DNA from: Candidatus Cloacimonadota bacterium | GTDB taxonomy: Bacteria > Cloacimonadota > Cloacimonadia > Cloacimonadales > Cloacimonadaceae | Length of the DNA stretch: 31,121 nucleotides | NCBI GenBank assembly: GCA_023228125.1 | Contig: JALOBT010000031.1 | Coordinates: 1-31,121, forward strand | Direction: 5' to 3' | In this document: one piece after another, positions 23,446-29,315 of the stretch | How positions within the stretch are numbered: position 1 is the stretch's first letter | Layout: every line of letters starts with the position of its first letter | Translations under genes and position numbers: made by a program | The notes under the pieces: generated by a model | Databases searched by the model: none | Seen by the model: the letters and a program-made list of their open reading frames with translations, nothing else | Told to the model about the DNA's origin: nothing

Positions 23446-24558
23446 ATGTATATAGACCTCGTTACACCCAAAGAAGAAATTGTCAGAGTATTTACAGGCA
23501 GCCTGGATCAGGCAACTACTCAGCAGATCATTGAAATGGCAGATGCTCCCGCCGGCAGAGGAGCACACATAAGAATCATGCCGGATGCTCATGCCGGAAA
23601 AGGCTGTGTAATAGGAACCACGATGATTATCAGAGATAAAGTGGTGCCATATTATATAGGAGTGGATATAGGCTGTGGACTGTTGGTCAATCATTTAGGC
23701 AAAGATAAGGTAAACTTGGAACAATTGGATGAAGTCATCAGACACAATGTGCCTTCTGGATTTCGAATCAGGAAAACTAAACATTTCAATGCAAATCAGC
23801 TCCCCAAACAGATCTCTGAAATGCAAGACAGAGTAGATGTGAACAGAGCCGAACACTCTATTGGGACTTTGGGAGGGGGTAATCATTTTATCGAATTGAG
23901 TAAAAGGAAAAATGGTCAACATGCATTATCTATCCATACCGGCAGCCGGAAATTCGGCTTGGAAATAGCAGAATATTATCAAACCCAAGCTCAGATTTAT
24001 TGCGCTGACCTGGGGCTGGATCTCAAGAAAGAGCATTGCTATCTGGAAGGTGACTTGATGCAGGACTATTTGAGAGATATGCGAATTGCTCAGGAATATG
24101 CGGGAATCAATCGGGGAGCTATCGCGGATTCCATCAAAAGAGGCATGAATTGGGAGGTATTAGGAGAGTTTTCTACTGTGCATAACTATATAGACCAGGA
24201 TATGATTCTGCGGAAAGGGGCTATCAATGCTGATCTTCATAGACAAGTTATCATACCCATGAATATGGCTTTTGGAAGCATTATTGCAGTGGGAAAAGGA
24301 AATGCGGATTGGAATTATTCCTCTGCACATGGTGCTGGCCGGATCATGTCCCGCAATAAAGCCCGAAAAGAGATCAATATGCGAGAATTTCAAGATAGCA
24401 TGAAAGGGATTCATACCACTTGTGTGAATAGAAATACTATAGATGAAGCCCCGATGGCGTATAAAAATCCTAAAAGGGTGATAAAAGAGCTTGAAGACAC
24501 TATTGAAGTTATAGAAATACTAAAACCCATATATAACTTTAAAGATAAAGGGGATTAG
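23446..24558 (+). CDS. rtcB: RNA-splicing ligase RtcB
   Basis: RtcB joins RNA 2',3'-cyclic phosphate or 3'-phosphate ends to 5'-OH ends using GTP and Mn2+, repairing broken tRNA and other RNAs. The 370 residues resemble the shorter RtcB class of about 370-400. Motifs in order: MPDAHAGKGCVIG, GVDIGCG (metal-binding Cys77), GTLGGGNHFIE, HTGSR, and SSAHGAGR, whose His295 is the site of GMP attachment. The ATG at 23446 with AGGAG five bases upstream is preferred to the TTG at 23431. No rtcA, archease, rtcR or Ro60 gene is adjacent; the gene stands alone behind its own promoter and a long structured leader. A convergent gene follows. Confidence 0.95.
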   Translation: MYIDLVTPKEEIVRVFTGSLDQATTQQIIEMADAPAGRGAHIRIMPDAHAGKGCVIGTTMIIRDKVVPYYIGVDIGCGLLVNHLGKDKVNLEQLDEVIRHNVPSGFRIRKTKHFNANQLPKQISEMQDRVDVNRAEHSIGTLGGGNHFIELSKRKNGQHALSIHTGSRKFGLEIAEYYQTQAQIYCADLGLDLKKEHCYLEGDLMQDYLRDMRIAQEYAGINRGAIADSIKRGMNWEVLGEFSTVHNYIDQDMILRKGAINADLHRQVIIPMNMAFGSIIAVGKGNADWNYSSAHGAGRIMSRNKARKEINMREFQDSMKGIHTTCVNRNTIDEAPMAYKNPKRVIKELEDTIEVIEILKPIYNFKDKGD

Positions 24559-24643
24559 GATGGACACGCATTATTTTGCCAAACCATTTGGGAGTTAGCG
24601 CTCAGATAACATGAAAGACGGGAATAGCGTGACAATACTCTGC

Positions 24644-25060
24644 TCAATCCAGCTTGGCAAATGCGTTCACAGCATTGCGGAAGGCAGACTTGTTGATAGC
24701 CCATTTAAAAACTCCACTTCTCGCATACACAGTTACTTTGGGCATTTCGGTGGGCCTGTATTCGATACAATAGAATTGGCCAAAACCCCACAACACAGTT
24801 GGGGCTTCTTTGATCACCGCTTTTACCGAATCATCTGACTGGATGATATCAAGTAGGAAGTATCCCTTGCCTGCACAAAGTTGTTGAGTGCGCACTATGA
24901 ATTCACTTTTGGTCAGGTTACTTTCGATACTGGCTTTTTCCCAGGTCTCCAGATTGTGGATTTTCACCTTGCGATACATTGCTATGAAAGCATAAATTCC
25001 CATAACAAAGGGTCCAATAATCAATGGAATGCTAAAAGCATGAAACTGAAGTGCTGTCAT
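24644..25060 (-). CDS. Unknown one-TM membrane protein, divergent from the metal-sensor operon
   Basis: The 138-residue protein reads opposite to its neighbours. A hydrophobic segment at about 10-29 (IPLIIGPFVMGIYAFIAMY) is followed by a basic stretch and a soluble domain of about 100 residues. I do not recognise the family. The gene is well supported by AAAAGGAGAG six bases before the ATG and by an excellent promoter (TTGACA-16-GATAAT). It shares a 141-base divergent control region with the arsR-type gene, so it may respond to the same metal, although no operator-like site is seen over its own promoter. It converges on rtcB with 85 bases between the stops. Confidence 0.75.
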   Translation of the reverse strand: MTALQFHAFSIPLIIGPFVMGIYAFIAMYRKVKIHNLETWEKASIESNLTKSEFIVRTQQLCAGKGYFLLDIIQSDDSVKAVIKEAPTVLWGFGQFYCIEYRPTEMPKVTVYARSGVFKWAINKSAFRNAVNAFAKLD

Positions 25061-25110
25061 AAACTCTCTCCTTTTATAGTCTGAAACTCTAATGTACTCT
25101 TCATATTCCC

Positions 25111-25138
25111 ATTATCTTTGGCAGTGATTATATGTCAA
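25111..25138 (-). promoter_or_regulatory. Strong promoter for the minus-strand membrane protein
   Basis: On the minus strand TTGACA (25138 to 25133) is followed after 16 bases by GATAAT (25116 to 25111), eleven of twelve consensus bases. Transcription would begin about 44 bases before the ATG. It is the closest match to a sigma-70 consensus in the window. Confidence 0.65.
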
Positions 25139-25140
25139 GC

Positions 25141-25173
25141 TTGTCTTGAGAGTAATCCCGCTTATCCTATGTA
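25141..25173 (+). promoter_or_regulatory. Promoter for the metal-sensor/ATPase operon
   Basis: Two overlapping readings are possible: TTGTCT (25141-25146) with TATCCT (25163-25168), or TTGAGA (25146-25151) with TATGTA (25168-25173), each with 16-base spacing. The operator-like repeat lies over or just after the -10, where a bound repressor would block transcription. Confidence 0.45.
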
Positions 25174-25189
25174 TGAACATACACTCATA
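25172..25189 (+). promoter_or_regulatory. SmtB/ArsR-type operator
   Basis: TATGA (25172-25176) and TCATA (25185-25189) form an imperfect inverted repeat whose centre, TGAACATACACTCA, resembles the TGAAC..TTCA sites known for SmtB-family repressors. It ends two bases before the arsR ribosome binding site, consistent with autoregulation. Confidence 0.5.
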
Positions 25190-25201
25190 TAGGAGCTAAC
25201 G

Positions 25202-25555
25202 ATGACAGATAAATGTTTATGTAAACTCATCTCTGCTGAAGAGATAGATAGAATTATAGGGCAATTGCCCCCAGACGATACCATGGGAAAACTCGCAGAA
25301 TTCTTCAAGGTATTTGGAGATCCTTCGCGCCTGAAACTGCTGTATTTCCTATCGCGTTCCGAACTTTGCGTGGCGGATCTGGCCAGCTTGGCCAAGATGG
25401 GGCAATCCGCCGTTTCTCATCAGCTCAAAACCTTGAGACTCAGCCGCTTTGTCAAGACCAGAAAGGAAGGGACAGTGGTGTATTACTCCTTGGAAGATAT
25501 GCACATACAGAGTTTGTTTGATGTGGCCTTGGAGCACATTGGGGAGGAAGCATGA
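25202..25555 (+). CDS. ArsR/SmtB-family metal-sensing repressor (Zn/Cd type)
   Basis: This is a winged-helix repressor that leaves DNA when metal binds. The 117 residues have the standard length. The core includes FKVFGDPSRLKLLYFLSRSELCVADLA and the recognition helix GQSAVSHQLKTLRL. The SmtB alpha-5 zinc site is fully present: D99 and H101 (EDMHIQSL) with H112 and E115 (LEHIGEEA), in the exact D-x-H..H-x-x-E spacing. Two N-terminal cysteines (C5, C7) and C56 in ELCVADL recall the alpha-3N site of CadC, but the second Cys of the usual CVC is Ala. Zinc, with possible cadmium or lead response, is therefore inferred. AGGAG lies six bases before the ATG, and the stop overlaps the ATPase start as ATGA. 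Confidence 0.92.
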   Translation: MTDKCLCKLISAEEIDRIIGQLPPDDTMGKLAEFFKVFGDPSRLKLLYFLSRSELCVADLASLAKMGQSAVSHQLKTLRLSRFVKTRKEGTVVYYSLEDMHIQSLFDVALEHIGEEA

Positions 25556-27618
25556 CCATCCGCGAATATGATGTACACAATCTGGATTGTGCGAATTGCA
25601 GCGCCAAGATCGAGCAGGAAATTGCCAATCTCGCGGAAGTAAGCCAGGTGAATCTGGACTTCATGAATAAACGCCTGATCGTGCAATATAAGAATACAGC
25701 AGAGAACGCGCTGGACCGGCTGAATCAGATCGCTTCTGGCATAGAGCCTGGGGTTAAAATCGCGGCGGCGGGCACTGATTTCGAAGCCCAAAAGAGTCAT
25801 TATGTCTGGTTTATCTACGCTGGTCTCCTGATCTGGCTGCTGAATATGCTTCTGCCCCTGGGCCAGCTGCTCTTTGTCTCTCTGTCTTTTCTGGCCTATC
25901 TTCTGGTCTCGGGAAGAGTCCTCTATGGTGCCTATAAGGAAGTTACTTCCAAACAGCTCATGGCAGAGCATTTTCTGATGAGCATCGCCAGTATAGGTGC
26001 TATGTATTTGGGTGAATACACGGAAGCAATCGCAGTAATGGCACTTTACGAACTGGGGCAGTATCTGGAATCTAAAGCCATAGCAGGAAGCCGCAAGGCA
26101 GTGAGCTCGCTGGTCTCCTTGAAGCCGGAAAAGGCGCATGTAAAAGCTGCCAGTGGGCTCAAAGACCTGAAGCTGTCCCAGGTAAATCCTTCCGACATCA
26201 TCCTCGTTTATCCCGGAGAGCGCATTCCCCTGGATGGCAGAATCCTGAAAGGAGAGAGCACCCTGGATACTTCCAGCGTGAGCGGGGAATCCGAACCCCT
26301 GCTGGTGAAGCCCGGAGACCAGATCTTTGCCGGATGCCTGAACCAAAGCGGCTTACTGGAGATTGAGGTGCTAAAAAGCGAAGGCGAAAGCATGGTGGCC
26401 AGGATTATGGCCATGATCGATAACGCGAGCGCTCGGAAATCCAGTCAGGAGCGTTTTATCACCAAATTTGCCAGGATCTACACACCGGTGGTCGTGGCTC
26501 TGGCGGCACTGGTTTTCCTCATTCCTGTACTCTTTGGCTTTGCGGCAGATCTATGGTTCAAGCGGGCCTTGGTCTTCCTCATCGTGAGCTGTCCTTGCGC
26601 CCTGGTAATCTCCATCCCGCTCACATATTACATAGGCATCGGCCTGGCCGCCCGCAAGGGGATCATCTTCAAGGGCTCGGTATTCCTGGATTCACTAAGG
26701 CAGATAAGCAGCATAGTCTTTGATAAAACCGGAACTATCACTACAGGGAAGCTGAGTCTGACCCAGCTTTTGACCACTGAAGATACCAGCGAAGAAGAGC
26801 TCAAACAGGCCCTGTGGCTCTGTGAATATTCATCGAATCATCCCTTTGCTCTGGCGGTGAAATCAGCACTGTCTTATGATTTTGATCATGCCTTGCTGGA
26901 AGATCACAAGGAATATCCCGGCAAGGGAATCAAGCTCAGCTATGCTGGCAAAACCTATCTGGCGGGGAATCTGGAGTTTATCGGCTCCTATGGCATTGAT
27001 GCCCATCTGGATACCTCTGCTATGAGTGCTGTGCATGTAACGCTGGACGATCGCTATCTGGGCGCTGCTACTTTCAGCGATGAAATCAAGGATAATATGG
27101 CTGAAAGTTTGACAAAACTCCGCTCTTTTGGTGTAGAGAAACTATATATGCTGTCTGGAGATCGCCAAGCCAAGGCAGAAAAGGTGGCGCAGGAGCTGAA
27201 ACTGGACGGGTACAAAGCCGAACTCTTACCCGCTGAGAAACTGACTGCCCTGGAAGAGATAATGGCGGAGCAAGGCGGTTTGGTGGCCTATAGCGGAGAC
27301 GGTATGAACGATGCTCCAGTGCTGGCCAGAGCCGATATTGGAATCGCCATGGGAGCCATCGGAGCTCAGGCTTCGATCGAAAGTGCGGATATAGTGCTGC
27401 TCAATGACAAAGCTGAACAGCTCGTGCAAGCCTTTGAACTCTCTCGCCGCACCAACAACACAGTGTGGCAAAACATCATCCTGGCTCTGAGCATCAAAAT
27501 CATAGTTATGGTCTTGGGAGTCACAGGAATCAGCGGCCTCTGGGAAGCGATTATCGCGGATGTGGGAGTCACACTGCTGGTGATCTTCAATAGCCTCAGG
27601 ATGATCCGCAGCAAATAG
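25552..27618 (+). CDS. P1B-type Zn2+/Cd2+/Pb2+-exporting ATPase (ZntA/CadA-like)
   Basis: The enzyme pumps toxic divalent metal out of the cytoplasm. The 688 residues include an N-terminal heavy-metal domain with C13-x-x-C16 (LDCANC), the actuator loop SGESEPL, the transmembrane metal site C347-P-C349 (SCPCALVIS), the phosphorylated D391 (DKTGT), the ATP-binding SNHPFA and the hinge GDGMNDAP. The last membrane helix contains IIADVGVTLLVIFNSLRM, whose Asp is typical of the zinc/cadmium/lead subgroup rather than copper pumps. Its four-base overlap with the sensor gene and the shared operator indicate metal-induced co-expression. The stop is seven bases before a strong hairpin. Confidence 0.94.
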   Translation: MTIREYDVHNLDCANCSAKIEQEIANLAEVSQVNLDFMNKRLIVQYKNTAENALDRLNQIASGIEPGVKIAAAGTDFEAQKSHYVWFIYAGLLIWLLNMLLPLGQLLFVSLSFLAYLLVSGRVLYGAYKEVTSKQLMAEHFLMSIASIGAMYLGEYTEAIAVMALYELGQYLESKAIAGSRKAVSSLVSLKPEKAHVKAASGLKDLKLSQVNPSDIILVYPGERIPLDGRILKGESTLDTSSVSGESEPLLVKPGDQIFAGCLNQSGLLEIEVLKSEGESMVARIMAMIDNASARKSSQERFITKFARIYTPVVVALAALVFLIPVLFGFAADLWFKRALVFLIVSCPCALVISIPLTYYIGIGLAARKGIIFKGSVFLDSLRQISSIVFDKTGTITTGKLSLTQLLTTEDTSEEELKQALWLCEYSSNHPFALAVKSALSYDFDHALLEDHKEYPGKGIKLSYAGKTYLAGNLEFIGSYGIDAHLDTSAMSAVHVTLDDRYLGAATFSDEIKDNMAESLTKLRSFGVEKLYMLSGDRQAKAEKVAQELKLDGYKAELLPAEKLTALEEIMAEQGGLVAYSGDGMNDAPVLARADIGIAMGAIGAQASIESADIVLLNDKAEQLVQAFELSRRTNNTVWQNIILALSIKIIVMVLGVTGISGLWEAIIADVGVTLLVIFNSLRMIRSK

Positions 27619-27624
27619 TATAGA

Positions 27625-27668
27625 AAGTGAGGCAGGTGGACTTATCTTTTGATCCATCTGTCTCACTT
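27625..27668 (+). terminator. 16-bp hairpin after the metal ATPase
   Basis: Bases 27625-27640 pair with 27653-27668 over 16 consecutive positions around a 12-base loop; 14 are Watson-Crick and two are G-U. It begins seven bases after the stop codon, so it probably marks or protects the transcript end. No T-run follows, so intrinsic termination is not certain. Confidence 0.6.
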
Positions 27669-27689
27669 CCTGAGCATAGGTCTGAACCC

Positions 27690-27747
27690 AAACACCCTTG
27701 TATTTGGATGACTTGTTGCCTGAAACACCCTTGTATTTGGATGACTT
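27690..27747. repeat. 25-base direct repeat, 33-base period
   Basis: The 25 bases at 27690-27714 recur exactly at 27723-27747, separated by 8 bases. The period of 33 equals eleven codons. Read on the minus strand after an ATG at 27750, both copies encode KSSKYKGV, the kind of sequence that opens AP2-type DNA-binding domains, but neither continues into a recognisable AP2 domain. It lies 75 bases before the DUF4143 gene. Confidence 0.85.
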
Positions 27748-27763
27748 CATCTTGATAATTACC

Positions 27764-27792
27764 TTGACAGCTTTATCTATGTTATTTATCTG
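27764..27792 (+). promoter_or_regulatory. Promoter for the AAA_14/DUF4143 gene
   Basis: TTGACA (27764-27769) is followed after 17 bases by TATCTG (27787-27792), a partial -10 match. A start near 27799 would leave a 23-base leader before the ATG at 27822. Confidence 0.45.
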
Positions 27793-27821
27793 GCATCAGT
27801 TATGAAATAAAAGAGGTGACC

Positions 27822-29171
27822 ATGTTTTATCGCCAGATTTTAGCGGATTTACAGCACTGGGCAAAGTCAGATTATCGCAAGGTGCTGATGCTCAGAGGTG
27901 CACGTCAGGTGGGCAAAACCACGGTTGTGCGTATGCTTGCTCAGGATTTTGACACCTTCATCGAGCTCAACCTGGAATTACCCGCAGATAAGGATGTCTT
28001 CGCCAATTTTAGCGATATCACGAGTCTCTACAACGCCATTTTATTGCACAAAGGTGTGAAAGAGCATAAGGGTAAGATCTTGCTTTTTATCGATGAAGTG
28101 CAGAACTCCAGCAATGCTTTGAAGAGCCTCAGATTCTTTCACGAAGAGATGCCGGAGCTGTATGTCATCGCTGCCGGATCGCTTCTGGAGATTTACCTGT
28201 ATCAGCAAAAACTGGAAATCTCGGTAGGCAGAATTGAATATAAATGGATGTACCCCTTAAGTTTTGAAGAGTTTTTGCTGGCCTCTGGAGCAGACGCTCT
28301 TTTTGAGCTCGTGCAAAAACCACCTTTGCCGGATTATGCCTTAGCCAGCTTGAGAGAGAAGTTTCTGCAATACGCGCTGGTGGGAGGCATGCCTGAAGCA
28401 GTGAAGATTTGGACTAAGGAGAATAACATCGTTCCGGTGCAAAACTGTCTGGCTAATATCCATTACTCCTATCAGGATGATATCTTGAAATATGCCCAAA
28501 GCTCTGATCAGGCCTCTGTATTAAGGCATATATTCGATACCGCTTATGCTAAGGTGGGTAAACAGATCAGTTTTGAGGGTTTTGGGCATTCCTCATTTAG
28601 GAGTCAAGCCATCAAAAATGCCTTTGAACTGCTTACCAGATCATCTTTTTACACCTTGCTTTACCCTTACACATCTTCTATACTGCCAGCTCTTCCCCAA
28701 AAGACCAGACGTCCCAAACTGCTGATTATCGACACTGGCATCCTGAATGTTCAAGCTGGAATCTCTGCTCAGTATTATTTGGAAGAAAGCCTCAATTCCG
28801 TCTATAAGGGGCAGGCCATGGAAAACCTGGTGGGGCAGCAGCTTATAGCGACAGCATCTCAGAGGGGATTTCAGCTTTCCTTCTGGAAAAGAGAAGCCCG
28901 CAACTCCAGTGCTGAGGTGGACTATGTGATAATCTACAAAGGAAAGATGTACCCCATTGAGGTGAAAGCCGGTAAAACCGGAAGCATGAAATCCCTCTTC
29001 CTCTTTATGGATGAAGCACCACACGATATAGCCGTGAGAGTCCACGATGGAAATCTGCATTGGGAAGAACTGGAAAGTAGCTCAGGAAAGAAGTTCCACC
29101 TGCTGAATCTCCCCTTAGGTTTGTGTACTCAGATTTGTAAATACCTGGACGCCGGGCCAACTACAGTGTAA
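27822..29171 (+). CDS. AAA_14/DUF4143 ATPase with PD-(D/E)xK-like C-terminus
   Basis: The product has 449 residues from the ATG at 27822, with AGAGG five bases upstream; a GTG at 27816 overlaps that site. The AAA_14 domain shows Walker A GARQVGKTT at 26-34 and Walker B LLFIDEVQ with D91 and E92, followed by the sensor stretch VIAAGSLLE. The C-terminal DUF4143 region includes E365-V-D367 and I-E380-V-K382 (EVDYVIIYKG, YPIEVKAG), the pattern of a restriction-type nuclease fold. Family members are widespread, often multicopy and horizontally moved, and their role is not established. It has its own promoter and repeat-bearing upstream region, standing apart from the flanking housekeeping genes. 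Confidence 0.9.
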   Translation: MFYRQILADLQHWAKSDYRKVLMLRGARQVGKTTVVRMLAQDFDTFIELNLELPADKDVFANFSDITSLYNAILLHKGVKEHKGKILLFIDEVQNSSNALKSLRFFHEEMPELYVIAAGSLLEIYLYQQKLEISVGRIEYKWMYPLSFEEFLLASGADALFELVQKPPLPDYALASLREKFLQYALVGGMPEAVKIWTKENNIVPVQNCLANIHYSYQDDILKYAQSSDQASVLRHIFDTAYAKVGKQISFEGFGHSSFRSQAIKNAFELLTRSSFYTLLYPYTSSILPALPQKTRRPKLLIIDTGILNVQAGISAQYYLEESLNSVYKGQAMENLVGQQLIATASQRGFQLSFWKREARNSSAEVDYVIIYKGKMYPIEVKAGKTGSMKSLFLFMDEAPHDIAVRVHDGNLHWEELESSSGKKFHLLNLPLGLCTQICKYLDAGPTTV

Positions 29172-29191
29172 ACTTAATTCCCTTTCTTACA

Positions 29192-29263
29192 AAGTGCTCC
29201 CAGCCTCAGGAAAAGCCTCAGATGAAAAATATAGAAACGCCTGTGGGAAGAGCGCACTTGACA
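29192..29263 (+). promoter_or_regulatory. thrS upstream region: long-range stem and -35-like box
   Basis: AAGTGC and TCCCA (29192-29202) can pair with TGGGA (29244-29248) and GCACTT (29254-29259), with a five-base bulge. The enclosed loop carries GCCTCAG twice. The right arm overlaps a perfect TTGACA (29258-29263), whose -10 partner (ATTAGT at 29281) is poor. It could terminate the upstream transcript or control thrS. No T-box features were seen. Confidence 0.3.
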
Positions 29264-29315
29264 AGATTCTGCCCTTCTGGATTAGTGGAAGAAACTCTAA
29301 GTTAATGGAGATGAT

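Noticed and set aside
27690..27747. The two 25-base direct copies as a CRISPR array.
   Set aside because: There are only two copies, the spacer is 8 bases, and no cas gene is present.
27226..27750. A 174-codon minus-strand frame beginning with the KSSKYKGV repeats.
   Set aside because: Only the first 35 or so codons lie outside the ATPase gene; the rest is antisense to the conserved GDGMNDAP region and C-terminal helices. The ATG has no convincing promoter.
29172..29315. A T-box riboswitch ahead of thrS.
   Set aside because: The leader is too short and no T-box sequence or specifier-loop architecture could be found; such elements are also uncommon outside Gram-positive bacteria.
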